Source: Reichenbachiella sp. (GTDB taxonomy: Bacteria; Bacteroidota; Bacteroidia; Cytophagales; Cyclobacteriaceae). From it: a stretch of DNA of 64,000 bases. The notes under the pieces are model-generated. The model made no database searches, was not told the DNA's origin, and worked only from the letters and a program-made list of their open reading frames with translations. How positions within the stretch are numbered: the stretch's first letter is position 1; each line of letters opens with the position of its first letter. Both the position numbers and the translations under genes were made by a program. The stretch lies in NCBI RefSeq assembly GCF_033344935.1, contig NZ_JAWPMM010000001.1:3396001-3460000 (forward strand), read 5' to 3'. This document shows positions 26,528-36,860 of this stretch, piece after piece.

Positions 26528-29500
26528 CGCCAGCTGACATTTATAGGTTTATCCATCCAAGAATATTTAATAGGTGTTATGCTAAATGGTAAATGATCCA
26601 TCAACATGTCGTAAGAGTTTTGCTCCACTCTCAACTCCCATGAATCTTCTCTATGTTCTAACTTGCCTTTTCTCCAAAGCCAAGAGCCTCTGAATCCTTC
26701 TATTGAACTACTGCCAATAATTGACCAATAGTCAATGACAGCATTTATCAATCCATCAAGCATCTCGCGTTGATTTTTATTCACGTCAATTTCTGCTCTA
26801 ATTGGAGCATCAACAGGAAGACCGCACAGTACTTTATTAAGTGGCAACTGGTGTTCGTCGAGGAGCGGATCATCCAGCATAAGATGCTGCAATAGCAATA
26901 CAGCCTGTTCTTGATGATCTCTCGAAATAAATTTCCCATCTTCAGTCAGAAGGCACCTTTCAAAAAGCGTAGGCAAGTATGGGTTTAACAAAGCCAATCC
27001 AGCATTCTCCAAATAAATTTCATCATAGAGAACATCAGCGCTTTCATCAAAATAAGGAATGACCGTAGACTCTTTGCTTGGTGTTTTTTCAAAAAAGTCC
27101 TCGGAAATCATCTTCTTGATCGTATCAAGATCTAGCGAAACATTTTGATCAGTCAAACTGGTCAGGTTAGACTCAATAGACTCTATTGCCTTATTCAAAT
27201 TTCCTTCTGCAGGTAGACTCAGGGCAGAAAGTTTCTTAGATAGAACCGGTATTACTTGTAGGTAAACTGCAGGAGCGGTTCCTAATACTAACTGAGCAAA
27301 TTCTTCGACAAAAGCAGGTTTGGCATCATTGTTTTTGACCAGACTTACTAGAGCAACTTGGCGTGCAGAAGCTAGAAATCTGTTGGTAGACTGCTGACCC
27401 AGATTGAGATTGATCTCCAATGTCCTAAGTAGTTGAGTCACTTTTCGACCAAACTGCTTGTCTAATACTGATAAGAGCTTATAGAACGTAGAAAGGGATA
27501 TTTCCCTTCCGATACCTATGAAAGAATTGGTACTCCAATCGTGGTTGGACAGACCCCTCTTTAATTGTCCTGGTTTTTTTAGCAAATGAATGAGCAAATC
27601 ATCCACACTTCTAAAACCGTATTTTGACAACTCTGCTCTGTTGACAATGCCTTTAATTCCCGAAATAACTACTTGGGTTATTTCTTCATGATCAACGGAC
27701 TTATCTTCGGTATTCTGACTTACATCGAATGATTCTGTTTCTATTTCCTGAACATTGAATTTGATGGCTAGTTGATTGACCCATAACGATAAACTTTCAT
27801 CATTAGCGTGAGTATTGAGCCAAAGCAAGGCCTTGAGTACCTGATCGAAAGCCACACCCGATTTTCTCGAAACATCAATAACTTGCCTTTCGAATAACGA
27901 TGAATCTGAACCTGACAATACGCACCTAATCATAAGTTCAACTAACCCTTCTTGAAGGGATCCAAAATTGACTAAATGATAAAAAGGAAGCTGCGAGATC
28001 TTACTATACATCTTTCGCCAATCTTGTCGATTTGATCGACCAGAAGAAGCAACAATTTTCTCAAATATTGAATTGTCGGAGACTTTCACCAATCCCTTGA
28101 CAAAAGTTGACTTATTAATATGTATTGATAGAAAACGATGAAATTCCTGTGGACTTTCTTCAACAAAGCCTTTGAGCAAATCCCGGACACTATAAATTCC
28201 TTCTTTCCTAAAAATAGAATGAACTTCTCCAGTGGTAACACTCTCTTCTATCCATTCCCAATCTATGCCCTCGTATGAAAAATCAGTAATAACTTCTTGG
28301 GTCGTCATTATTTCTTCATCAAATAGCTGGTCTATTATATTAAATACATGATGAGTGGTTGAAAGATCTTTGACTGAAGTCAATCCCTCTTTCAGAAGCG
28401 TAATCAGTGAAACATATGATAGGTTGTAATGATTGGCAGTCTTATGGATCAAATTCTTCACGAATACCTTATGGTTGAAACTGCTACCATGATTATCCGC
28501 CAATATGCTCATGATAAAAGTCCATAAAACATTAGGGAAATTTTGTGAGGACTCTGGAACCACTCCGTTAGATTGCTGTTCTTTAACAATGGCAGAATGG
28601 TACGCAATCACAGCTTGATAATTGGTAGGTTCGAGGAGCTGAACGACCTCCTTCGTCATACCCTGCCCCATCAATTCAATAAATTTTTTCGTCCATCGAT
28701 ATTCTGTAGCATTCGACTTTATCAACGCAATCAGACCACTTCTTCTTTGAGTCAAAAAATGGGATAAAGATTTTTCGAATCTTTTATAATCCTCCTTATT
28801 CCTACCAGTGACATGATCAGAATGGAGATAAGCCGAAAGCTCCTCCAAAGACAAAACATCCTCCTTAACTTCTACCTTCTTTGTTATTTGCTCTTTGTCC
28901 AAATCCCAGGAAGAAATAATCTCACCAAGTAGTTGGTTCAACTCTGCCTGCTTAGCATGATTGGCATAGTGTTTTTGGGCGTTTTTTAGCATCAAAAGGA
29001 TATGACTCAACGCAAGATTATAGGTCCCAGCTAATTGCCTTAAAGTACTCATCAAAAATGATCGAGTGTTGAAGTAGGAACCTCTTTCTTCATACAGATA
29101 ATTGAAAATAAACTCCCAAAAGCGTTTAGATGCATCCTCAAGACTCCTACCAAATAGGGTTTCCTTTTTCTCAACATCGCACCATCTAGTGTGGTAGTTT
29201 AGAATCAACTCGGACTGAGATGGTTCCACCTCTCGCACCAGATCAGCAATAGACCGATTATCTAGTTGTAAAATAAGCCTGGTTCTAACCTGAGTAGACT
29301 TGAGGAGTACGTTCAAATCTTTTATGAGCGGTTTTCTTGAGGAAGCAAAGGCTTTCCTAAACATATCATTGAATGAATGCCACCTTTCTTGATTAAAATT
29401 CCATGGCATGTATCCCTTAATAAGAAAGTGTCTCATCATACTAATCAGACTTGATTCGCCGAAGTCCTGTTCGATGCGGTCTGGACCCTCATGCACCAAT

Positions 29501-29772
29501 TTGGTATTGAGCACCCTACTGAATTTCTCCAGAAATACCCCAGGCAGTATCTTTTCGAAATTGTCGTATGGAATATCTCCCAGATCAAGTTCAATCCTGT
29601 TAATATACTGAAGCACAGGACTGTCGTATAGTGCCAAGCATTGGTCTGTTATGGTAGACAATTCGGTCCGAATGACATCCGACATTCTCTTTTGAAAGTC
29701 GAGACTCTCGTCTTCCAAATTGAAGGAGACTTCAAATATTTTGCTCTTTATAGTATGTGTTCCTCCATTCAT
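26524..29772 (-). CDS. Contractile injection system tape measure protein (Afp14-like)
   Basis: This 1082-residue protein sets the length of the eCIS tube. The N-terminus has the family pattern SFNLEDESLDFQKRMSDVI and YINRIELDLGDIPYDNF. The C-terminus is strongly typical: AGLALLNPYLPTLFERC, then QAVLLLQHLMLDDP, LNKVLCGLPVDAP, and the closing segments SWLWRKGKLEHREDSWELRV, YDMLMDHLPFSITPIKYSWM. The middle (about 280-900) is helical with loosely repeated segments. These include one beginning GIKGIVNRAELSKYGFRSVD and others of the form LLKGFVEESPQEFHRFLS. The gene overlaps both neighbours by 4 bp. Confidence 0.9.
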   Translation of the reverse strand: MNGGTHTIKSKIFEVSFNLEDESLDFQKRMSDVIRTELSTITDQCLALYDSPVLQYINRIELDLGDIPYDNFEKILPGVFLEKFSRVLNTKLVHEGPDRIEQDFGESSLISMMRHFLIKGYMPWNFNQERWHSFNDMFRKAFASSRKPLIKDLNVLLKSTQVRTRLILQLDNRSIADLVREVEPSQSELILNYHTRWCDVEKKETLFGRSLEDASKRFWEFIFNYLYEERGSYFNTRSFLMSTLRQLAGTYNLALSHILLMLKNAQKHYANHAKQAELNQLLGEIISSWDLDKEQITKKVEVKEDVLSLEELSAYLHSDHVTGRNKEDYKRFEKSLSHFLTQRRSGLIALIKSNATEYRWTKKFIELMGQGMTKEVVQLLEPTNYQAVIAYHSAIVKEQQSNGVVPESSQNFPNVLWTFIMSILADNHGSSFNHKVFVKNLIHKTANHYNLSYVSLITLLKEGLTSVKDLSTTHHVFNIIDQLFDEEIMTTQEVITDFSYEGIDWEWIEESVTTGEVHSIFRKEGIYSVRDLLKGFVEESPQEFHRFLSIHINKSTFVKGLVKVSDNSIFEKIVASSGRSNRQDWRKMYSKISQLPFYHLVNFGSLQEGLVELMIRCVLSGSDSSLFERQVIDVSRKSGVAFDQVLKALLWLNTHANDESLSLWVNQLAIKFNVQEIETESFDVSQNTEDKSVDHEEITQVVISGIKGIVNRAELSKYGFRSVDDLLIHLLKKPGQLKRGLSNHDWSTNSFIGIGREISLSTFYKLLSVLDKQFGRKVTQLLRTLEINLNLGQQSTNRFLASARQVALVSLVKNNDAKPAFVEEFAQLVLGTAPAVYLQVIPVLSKKLSALSLPAEGNLNKAIESIESNLTSLTDQNVSLDLDTIKKMISEDFFEKTPSKESTVIPYFDESADVLYDEIYLENAGLALLNPYLPTLFERCLLTEDGKFISRDHQEQAVLLLQHLMLDDPLLDEHQLPLNKVLCGLPVDAPIRAEIDVNKNQREMLDGLINAVIDYWSIIGSSSIEGFRGSWLWRKGKLEHREDSWELRVEQNSYDMLMDHLPFSITPIKYSWMDKPINVSWR

Positions 29773-32384
29773 TTTTTATTACTTCCTATGGTTGAAGAAT
29801 TCAATGAGGTTGGCTTTTTAATTAAAGCCAATAGTTTAGAACCTGCCTCCTTTGACTTAGGGCTCATTCTATTTCCGCGCTGCAAATCAGATATACCACA
29901 TAACCACGCCGCTCTCAAATTCAAAATATGATTCATAGAACGTGCGCCCAAGCGGTACACTTGATAAGAAAGGTGAATGGGTCCCTGCCTGTAAAGTTCT
30001 TTGAGTAGCAATGGCTTTATTTCCTTGAATTTTGGAATCCATCCCGGAATCATTATCGAAACCTGAGGGCTTGACAAGATGTCATTCAAGCTATGGTGCT
30101 CATTAGACTTAGTCTTATGCATGACATCAAAATACATGCTCTTGTGCTTATCGGATAAGACAGCCGCCATTTCGACTGCATTTGATAAATTAAATTTCTT
30201 GCCGGTGAGCTTTGTACTTCCGCCATATTTTATGGCTACATTCCACTCACCCTGCTTAAGGGAATCCACAAGCAAAGCATGGTCAATTAAGATGAAGCCT
30301 TTGGTTTGTTCTATAAATTTTTGGGTAACATCCAAGTGGCATTTTAATGTTTTATGGTACTCCTCTGGGTTACATTGAAATTGAAAAACATCTTCTCCAA
30401 GACAATTAATTGTACTTAAATTCTTATGAAAGGAATGTTTTGTACTCTTAGATTTCGGATTCGAAATTTCTCCTAGAAAGCCTTCAATGTATCCGTTCAG
30501 GTTGAAGTCTAAGTCTAATTTGCGTTCCATCCCGCTGAACAAATGGGTGGTTGATTTATGACTAGTACTGGTTTTGTCTATTGGCCTCTCTTTCTTAAAA
30601 TAAGATCTCCCAAGGTTACCACTATAGGTCGGGAACTTCTTTAGCAAACGACTAATATTCTCAACTTTGGCCAAATCATAATCTCCATATTTGGAATTCA
30701 GATCAAGTAAACCTTCTAGATCATACTTACCGCCATATCTGGCGTATAAATGTCCAAGCATAGTTGACTTCCTTTTGATATTATTTTCTGTGGTAGTACC
30801 ATAACCAGCTAGTTCGACTGCGTATTGATTGAATTCGTCTTTCTGAAAATTCTTCCAGGTCTTGTGCGGATGGTCATCTAAATAGGCGTTTTCTCTTCGG
30901 AATACATCATAGGCCTTTATTATAAACTGAGCTCCTGGCACATCGTATAGTCGATTTGGATAATAGGTCTGGCAAAGCATGTTTCCTGCTTTGATTCCTG
31001 AATCAAAAGAATATAGATCAGACAAATGGGACAACTGCGACAGATGATCAGCAATCACCTGTTCAAACATCATCAAGTACGCTTTGAGCTGCTTTATTTG
31101 GCCTCTTTTTCTTTCTGGCACCCCATCGAAACTATCATTTGTCTTTAATCCATATAATTCAGGAAACATATTTTGTATGGAATGGTACTGTTCAATATTT
31201 CGATAGTTTCCTTGAGGTAACTTCGGGGCCAGAGAATTTTTGAAGTTATAGTTGCTTACAGGGTTTCTATCCGTTAGACTTTTATAATAGTTATCAACTT
31301 TTGCCTGGTCAATGGACCTGACTTGCTTATTACCATAATAAAACTTAAGCCGTTCTGGGTACTTTATTTCTGTCGAAACCCTAGAAAAGTCAAAAAACGG
31401 AGAGGTTTTTTGATCTATTCTGATATGTCCCTCGTCACCAATTTTAGTAGTATTTCTCAGGTGAATCGAAAAATCAAAAATGGAATTAAACCTGTTTGTT
31501 GAAAGTAAATCCGAACGCATTTGGTTGGGATCTAGCACTAATCTCCTTTCCTGAAGATTGTCATCCAAAACAAAACCGTTTGCCAGTTTCGGACCACTCA
31601 TAATTTCACCCACCAATAGATCTGTCTTGGCCAACTCTTGGTAGGTATGAAACTTGATATAGGAAGACAAATAATTATTTAATACATAATAGAGCTCAGC
31701 GATACTTTGCTCAACATTGACAGTTGATTTAAAATGAAAAGAACCTCTTAAGGTTATGAGCGCTGGACGCAACAATTTTGGGCTTTGATAATAGTCGCCA
31801 AGATTCCGATGCTGATACAGTAGTCCTGATATACCTGCCATAATCAGTCTTATCTCTTTTGACAATGACTTTGGTAAGTTATCTGGCATACCATTGATTG
31901 TCTTTCCCGTACCATTAGATTCACTATCTATCCAAGTCGCTTTGGCGTAATCATCAAGCTCCACTGTCACTTTGAAGGCCTTTGCACTCTTTCCAAAATT
32001 GTTTATGGTAACCCAGGCATTCTTGATCCCTTCAGTTCTATCAATTAGCAATTTTCTTATATCATTCGAGGTGACAGGATTAGTAAAAAGAATATCCTCA
32101 GCGGGCAACAATCCATTTTTTAATGGAAGAGTATGATTCTTAGCTGTTAGCAGGTCCTGCATGCTGAATTGACCACGATAACCAAGGTCTAGCAATGCAA
32201 AGCATAGGTGCTCTAATATAGTCATACCTGGGTCGGAGGGATTATAATTTGTCCACTTTTGACCAGACATATCTTGTATCGTTTCAATCCCGTCATTCAG
32301 TAACTTTTTGAAGTCAGTAGAATCACCTGATTGGACATCTGACTGAGCTGGTATTTGATCGATATTTTCTTTCACCTCCATCAT
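29769..32384 (-). CDS. eCIS baseplate protein, Afp12-like
   Basis: This 871-residue protein belongs to the second large baseplate family of Afp/PVC systems. The N-terminal segment TNYNPSDPGMTILEHLCFAL followed by LDLGYRGQFSMQDLL is characteristic. It is soluble with no signal peptide. With the Afp11-like protein it forms the wedges that surround the spike and attach to the sheath. It sits between the Afp11-like and tape measure genes with 4-bp overlaps on both sides, the standard eCIS order. The last 150 residues are Ser/Lys-rich and may be flexible. Confidence 0.87.
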   Translation of the reverse strand: MMEVKENIDQIPAQSDVQSGDSTDFKKLLNDGIETIQDMSGQKWTNYNPSDPGMTILEHLCFALLDLGYRGQFSMQDLLTAKNHTLPLKNGLLPAEDILFTNPVTSNDIRKLLIDRTEGIKNAWVTINNFGKSAKAFKVTVELDDYAKATWIDSESNGTGKTINGMPDNLPKSLSKEIRLIMAGISGLLYQHRNLGDYYQSPKLLRPALITLRGSFHFKSTVNVEQSIAELYYVLNNYLSSYIKFHTYQELAKTDLLVGEIMSGPKLANGFVLDDNLQERRLVLDPNQMRSDLLSTNRFNSIFDFSIHLRNTTKIGDEGHIRIDQKTSPFFDFSRVSTEIKYPERLKFYYGNKQVRSIDQAKVDNYYKSLTDRNPVSNYNFKNSLAPKLPQGNYRNIEQYHSIQNMFPELYGLKTNDSFDGVPERKRGQIKQLKAYLMMFEQVIADHLSQLSHLSDLYSFDSGIKAGNMLCQTYYPNRLYDVPGAQFIIKAYDVFRRENAYLDDHPHKTWKNFQKDEFNQYAVELAGYGTTTENNIKRKSTMLGHLYARYGGKYDLEGLLDLNSKYGDYDLAKVENISRLLKKFPTYSGNLGRSYFKKERPIDKTSTSHKSTTHLFSGMERKLDLDFNLNGYIEGFLGEISNPKSKSTKHSFHKNLSTINCLGEDVFQFQCNPEEYHKTLKCHLDVTQKFIEQTKGFILIDHALLVDSLKQGEWNVAIKYGGSTKLTGKKFNLSNAVEMAAVLSDKHKSMYFDVMHKTKSNEHHSLNDILSSPQVSIMIPGWIPKFKEIKPLLLKELYRQGPIHLSYQVYRLGARSMNHILNLRAAWLCGISDLQRGNRMSPKSKEAGSKLLALIKKPTSLNSSTIGSNKK

Positions 32385-35300
32385 GCCACTTTATTTTTTT
32401 TTGCGCTTGGAATGAATTTATCTGGATTTGAAGACCCCTTGGCCAAAAAGGTGATACCTGATGGGACAACAACATTTGACATGTCTTTGGCTTGGATAGC
32501 TACATTTTTTGTTAGCTTGTTTTTTTTGCTCTCTCCATAAAGCATTTCATTTTCGAGATAAATGGTCAATTGGCTAAACGAGAGCAAATAACTACGACTG
32601 CTTAAAAATTGAATGATATCATTTGTATATAGACATCGTGATTTATACGACAAAGTGTTTTCCTTAACCCAAGGGGATAGAAATCTCATCAACTCAGAGC
32701 CGAGCTTATCACGAAGCTGATTTGTATCTTCTTCGGATTTGAACACAGGGTTTATTCCGAAATAAAGATGTTCAAATTGAGCATGACATACGTCTAACGA
32801 GATATTCGGTGGAACAATTGGTAGGCAGAAGGCATTAATTTCTTCCAGCAGATTGGCACTACATATAGGCTGAAACATTCTAACACCATCACTTTTTTCT
32901 GTCCACGGGATTACGGATATCTTCACCTCATTTGACTTTCCTCCACCCCAGATCTTAGAAGCTGCCTTCACCTCATACAACTCATTAAACCTTTGGAGAA
33001 TTGCATTTTCATAATCTTGGATTGAAACCAAACGTTGCTTATAGGCTATGCGATTGGCTACTCTTTGCCTGAAAATACTTTTAGTCTCAGGGTTAACACT
33101 CCCAAAAGAGTCAAAAGGCTGGGTGACCTTTGAAATACCCTGCTCCGGCTGAGTAAACTTGGTTATTTTGCCTGCTGACAAATCGTTCAGATCATTTTTT
33201 GTATTGTTAGCCCCAATTACTCTAGCCGCCATCACGGCGTTGGTTCCTACCATGGTCAATCTGCAATTTTCCACCTCATTTTGACTTCCATCAACTCTTA
33301 GCCAATATAATTTACCCGGCATGATAGAGCTCGTGTTCGACGGTTCATCCAATATTTCAATTTTCAAAATACCCATCTTGTTCAGTCCGAAGGTTCCATC
33401 ACTAAGTACCTTGCATGCAGACCAGTTGTTATCCGTAAGTAGATCTACTTTTAGTTCGGGAAAAGAGCTTGATATATCCGAACCTAAACGATTTTCAACA
33501 GCCAGAAAAAGTGTGAGAATACTACTTCTTGTTAAGTTCTTAAAGCCGAGAAAGGCAAATCCTGGACTTGAATAATTAGGAATAAGCGGGGCACCTTTAT
33601 TTGCTGTACCTTCAGATAATTGAACCATTTGATTGCCATACGGATGAATATGGTAAAATTGATTCTCTTTGGGTGCAAGTAAATCAACATCACACGCAGA
33701 CTTATAAGACAAGGTGATGTCCTTTACTTTAGGAACAAATGGCTTACCTGGAGGTGGCTGAAAGGTAAGGACAACTTGACTTGAGGTATCCGTTACTTTT
33801 GAAGAAAAGACTTTGTAAAGAGCATTCTTAGCTCGCTGAGCCGTTCGCGTAAAACAACCTGGCTTTTTAGACTTTTTTGCCATCTCCGCAGCCAGAGTTG
33901 TATTGTTTAAGGTAACCATGGATACTACCTGAGGATAAATAGAATTTCCAAAGGACAAGGATGGTTTTGTCAATTCAATAGCAACAAATCCACTTTCATT
34001 GTGACCTGTATAAAGTACGTTAGGGTCAAGCGTATAATCTGGAGTTATCGATGTAGCCAGGCAGTATGAAGAATATGTGAGTGTCGCATCTGGCTGATTT
34101 GGCAAATTTGGGTTACTATTCTTGCAAGGATTAGATGGGATAGGCTTTAAACCATCCTTGTCATCTTTGAACAATAGACCTTCTCCATTGCTTTTCCATA
34201 CGCCATTGTTTAAATAATAAAGCTGAGATTTAAAGTTTGATTTTTGAAAATATGGGCTAGGAACCTCTGTATTCTTTTTAGGATCATACTTGCTTAAATA
34301 GCTGTTATACTGATCATAGTAATTGATAAAATCAGCATCGCATGGCAAATTCACCCATCCAAGGTTAAGCACCAGCTGAGATGTTTTTTTGACAAACGGT
34401 TCATAGGAACCAATGTATAACTTGTTTGAAACAGTTGGAGACTTACCAAACGGCATCACCAAGGTGTTTGGTGACGATGAACCTGATACCGTGTGAAGAG
34501 AAGTAGCAGGCAGTTCGGTTACAAATGAATTAATTATGAAACCGCTCAAGCTACTTTTGCTCAAAATATCAGAAAGAGATTTATTCAATAAAACCACTTT
34601 CATAATAGGCCATGACGACGAAAACCCCGAACCATGAACCTTGGCATTATAGGCTACTATTGAGGGATCCGTGTCTTTTAAAGAAAGGCAAAAGTTCAAG
34701 GAGATACTATTGGAAGAGGTCTTGATAAAAGACTTTCCTGGCTCGAGCGTCAACCAACCTTTTTTACCTGTTATCTGCAATTTCAACAATGGGCTAATAT
34801 CCTTTCCCAAGAGCTTACTATGCTCATCAGAAATCTTGAGAAGAGATATGGCAACGTGAACATCTCTATGACCTCCTGCCAGAGTCAAATCAGGTGAGGA
34901 GATCGCAAATCCTAAGGGTAATTTTTGGGTGTTTGTTGCTGCATCCCCATACATGCTAAAGGAGTTGTATGAATTGGTCACTTGATCCAGCATAGGTTTC
35001 TGAAATGCCTTGATCTGTCCCCCACCCAGAGCTTGATTATTGCCCCAACTACATGTGAGATATTGGGATATTTCAGATCCCGTAACTATTAATTCCTCAT
35101 TTGTTCCGAAGACGATAGCTTGTCCGTCACCGTCGGCACCTCCACTTAATGTACTTCCCTTCTGTACCTTGACGGGTTGATGCTTTTCATCCAATTTGAG
35201 CAATAAGTAAGCACTGTCTGGTTTGGCTCCAGCCATTTTGAAATCGAGAATATCTTGATAATAAAAATCAAGATGCCTTTCCGTGAGACCATTCAGAGCT

Positions 35301-36127
35301 CTTTGCTGATTTTGATAAGCTTTTAAAAAGCCACACATCAAGGAAATGTGAGGAGCTGTTTCTCCACTATCAAAATTTATGTAAAACTGCTTCCGAGATT
35401 CATTAACAATAGCTTGTATGAGGTGATAGGCTGATCTAGCACTCTGATTGACTGCCTCCAAAAATTCGCTCAATGATTTGAATGCAGACTTTGACCGCTT
35501 AGTAGTGTCTGGAAATGGATCAAAATTCCAGATAACATCAAGTTTACTGAGCTTCTTGAATTGATTATCAATTTTTTCTTTATCCGTAATGAAACCCTTA
35601 TTAAGGACATAATAGTAGCAACTGTAAACGTCCTTAAGCGAAAAGCTGAATTTTTGCCAAATGATCTGTTTCAAATACACCTGAAACTGATGATCTATAT
35701 AATATTGGGTAAAGACCTTGTAGAATTCATTGACGCGAACAACAGCCTGAAAGATCGTCGAGAATATCTTCCAATACATTGCTGCATTAGCATCCACTTC
35801 ATCATTGGTAAGACCATTTGCTGAATTATTTCTGATACCTGAGACCAATGATAAAATGTCTCTATAGTCCTCCTCAAATCTCCAATCGCTGATAATAGCT
35901 AAAAGAGAAATCATATCGGTCTTGAAAAAATCTGACCAATCTCCCTTTTTTTCGTCATTTTCATCATAGTACCAAAATTGCCTTGATACTTTCTCCATAT
36001 ACGACAACATCTCTGGCATGGTGCGCTCATCTAGCTGCACCGTATCAGGGTTTAAAAGCAGGTTTTCTCTCTGAGATTGTGAGGTTCCAACTGCCGACCT
36101 TATGACGCTATCGTTTATTCCACTCAT
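32381..36127 (-). CDS. eCIS baseplate J-like protein, Afp11-like
   Basis: This 1248-residue protein is the largest baseplate wedge component, related to phage gpJ/gp47. The N-terminal helical part (about 1-300, for example LDFYYQDILDFKMAGAKPDS) leads into beta-rich domains (about 310-900). The C-terminal section ENCRLTMVGTNAVMAARVIG and RVANRIAYKQRLVSIQDYEN matches the conserved J-domain region (about 990-1080), where the phrase about fixing the order of the baseplate block is typical. It starts on the last base of the gp25 gene and overlaps the Afp12-like gene by 4 bp. It is longer than many homologues. Confidence 0.87.
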   Translation of the reverse strand: MSGINDSVIRSAVGTSQSQRENLLLNPDTVQLDERTMPEMLSYMEKVSRQFWYYDENDEKKGDWSDFFKTDMISLLAIISDWRFEEDYRDILSLVSGIRNNSANGLTNDEVDANAAMYWKIFSTIFQAVVRVNEFYKVFTQYYIDHQFQVYLKQIIWQKFSFSLKDVYSCYYYVLNKGFITDKEKIDNQFKKLSKLDVIWNFDPFPDTTKRSKSAFKSLSEFLEAVNQSARSAYHLIQAIVNESRKQFYINFDSGETAPHISLMCGFLKAYQNQQRALNGLTERHLDFYYQDILDFKMAGAKPDSAYLLLKLDEKHQPVKVQKGSTLSGGADGDGQAIVFGTNEELIVTGSEISQYLTCSWGNNQALGGGQIKAFQKPMLDQVTNSYNSFSMYGDAATNTQKLPLGFAISSPDLTLAGGHRDVHVAISLLKISDEHSKLLGKDISPLLKLQITGKKGWLTLEPGKSFIKTSSNSISLNFCLSLKDTDPSIVAYNAKVHGSGFSSSWPIMKVVLLNKSLSDILSKSSLSGFIINSFVTELPATSLHTVSGSSSPNTLVMPFGKSPTVSNKLYIGSYEPFVKKTSQLVLNLGWVNLPCDADFINYYDQYNSYLSKYDPKKNTEVPSPYFQKSNFKSQLYYLNNGVWKSNGEGLLFKDDKDGLKPIPSNPCKNSNPNLPNQPDATLTYSSYCLATSITPDYTLDPNVLYTGHNESGFVAIELTKPSLSFGNSIYPQVVSMVTLNNTTLAAEMAKKSKKPGCFTRTAQRAKNALYKVFSSKVTDTSSQVVLTFQPPPGKPFVPKVKDITLSYKSACDVDLLAPKENQFYHIHPYGNQMVQLSEGTANKGAPLIPNYSSPGFAFLGFKNLTRSSILTLFLAVENRLGSDISSSFPELKVDLLTDNNWSACKVLSDGTFGLNKMGILKIEILDEPSNTSSIMPGKLYWLRVDGSQNEVENCRLTMVGTNAVMAARVIGANNTKNDLNDLSAGKITKFTQPEQGISKVTQPFDSFGSVNPETKSIFRQRVANRIAYKQRLVSIQDYENAILQRFNELYEVKAASKIWGGGKSNEVKISVIPWTEKSDGVRMFQPICSANLLEEINAFCLPIVPPNISLDVCHAQFEHLYFGINPVFKSEEDTNQLRDKLGSELMRFLSPWVKENTLSYKSRCLYTNDIIQFLSSRSYLLSFSQLTIYLENEMLYGESKKNKLTKNVAIQAKDMSNVVVPSGITFLAKGSSNPDKFIPSAKKNKVA

Positions 36128-36546
36128 TATGGCTCCAGATTGGTTCCTTCATTGATATAAAATGGGAAGACGAAATTATGACGAGAGTTCACCTTTCGGA
36201 TTGTATAGGTCAACTTGACAGCAATGAAGCCATCTACCTGATCTCTGGTGTCAATTGATATATCGTCAACAGTTATCCTTGGCTCATAAAGCCTTACATT
36301 TCTTTTTAATGATTCTTTTATCTCACTTTCCAGAAGAGAGTTCTGCGAGCAAAAGACGAGTTTATTAAGTTCAGTACCATATGCATGATTGAGCGCTCTC
36401 TCTCCCTGTCTGGTAGAAAATAGCAACTTGAGGTTTTCGTTGATGTTCTGCACATTTTTTGTCATGAGCACCTCATTGCTCCCCTTTACAAATACTGGTG
36501 GTGAGCCCCAGCCAATTCCAATAAATTCGTTCTCTTGTATTATCAT
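36127..36546 (-). CDS. GPW/gp25 baseplate wedge protein (Afp9-like)
   Basis: This 139-residue protein has the gp25 fold pattern. ENLKLLFSTRQGERALNHAY and GTELNKLVF at residues 34-67 match the conserved first half, and LYEPRITVDDISIDTRDQVD the second. In contractile systems gp25 links the wedge to the sheath and tube at the baseplate. It lies 2 bp after the PAAR gene and shares one base with the Afp11-like gene. Confidence 0.93.
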   Translation of the reverse strand: MIIQENEFIGIGWGSPPVFVKGSNEVLMTKNVQNINENLKLLFSTRQGERALNHAYGTELNKLVFCSQNSLLESEIKESLKRNVRLYEPRITVDDISIDTRDQVDGFIAVKLTYTIRKVNSRHNFVFPFYINEGTNLEP

Positions 36547-36548
36547 TT

Positions 36549-36848
36549 TTATCCTCCTATTTCTACCGTTGGTGCTCCCATTATTATTGTTCCTCCGTGC
36601 GCTGTTTCATCTCCCATTCTGGCTGCCGGACGCCCTTCGATCATCACGGTAGCACTTCCCATGACCACAGCATCAGGAGGCCCTACGCACACTAGCATAT
36701 CACCTACTACAGATGCCGGCATTCCTTCTATAATCACAGTAGGTGCACCTGGCCCAACAATGGGGCCACCCACATGGGGTATTGGTGGTAAACTTGGATC
36801 TTCCATTGGGCATTCGTGCATATCAGTTAGTCTGGCTGCTGGTGGCAT
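36549..36848 (-). CDS. PAAR-domain spike tip protein (Afp10-like)
   Basis: This 99-residue protein consists of PAAR repeats. It begins MPPAARLTDMHECP and has the repeated VGDMLVCVGPPDAVVMGS and RMGDETAHGGTIIMGAPTVE units. Such proteins cap the VgrG-like needle with a sharp, metal-stabilised cone. His12, Cys14 and the later Cys/His are the likely ligand set. It starts 12 bp after the spike gene and ends 2 bp before gp25. It is short and carries no extra effector domain. Confidence 0.92.
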   Translation of the reverse strand: MPPAARLTDMHECPMEDPSLPPIPHVGGPIVGPGAPTVIIEGMPASVVGDMLVCVGPPDAVVMGSATVMIEGRPAARMGDETAHGGTIIMGAPTVEIGG

Positions 36849-36860
36849 ATCTTTATCTTT

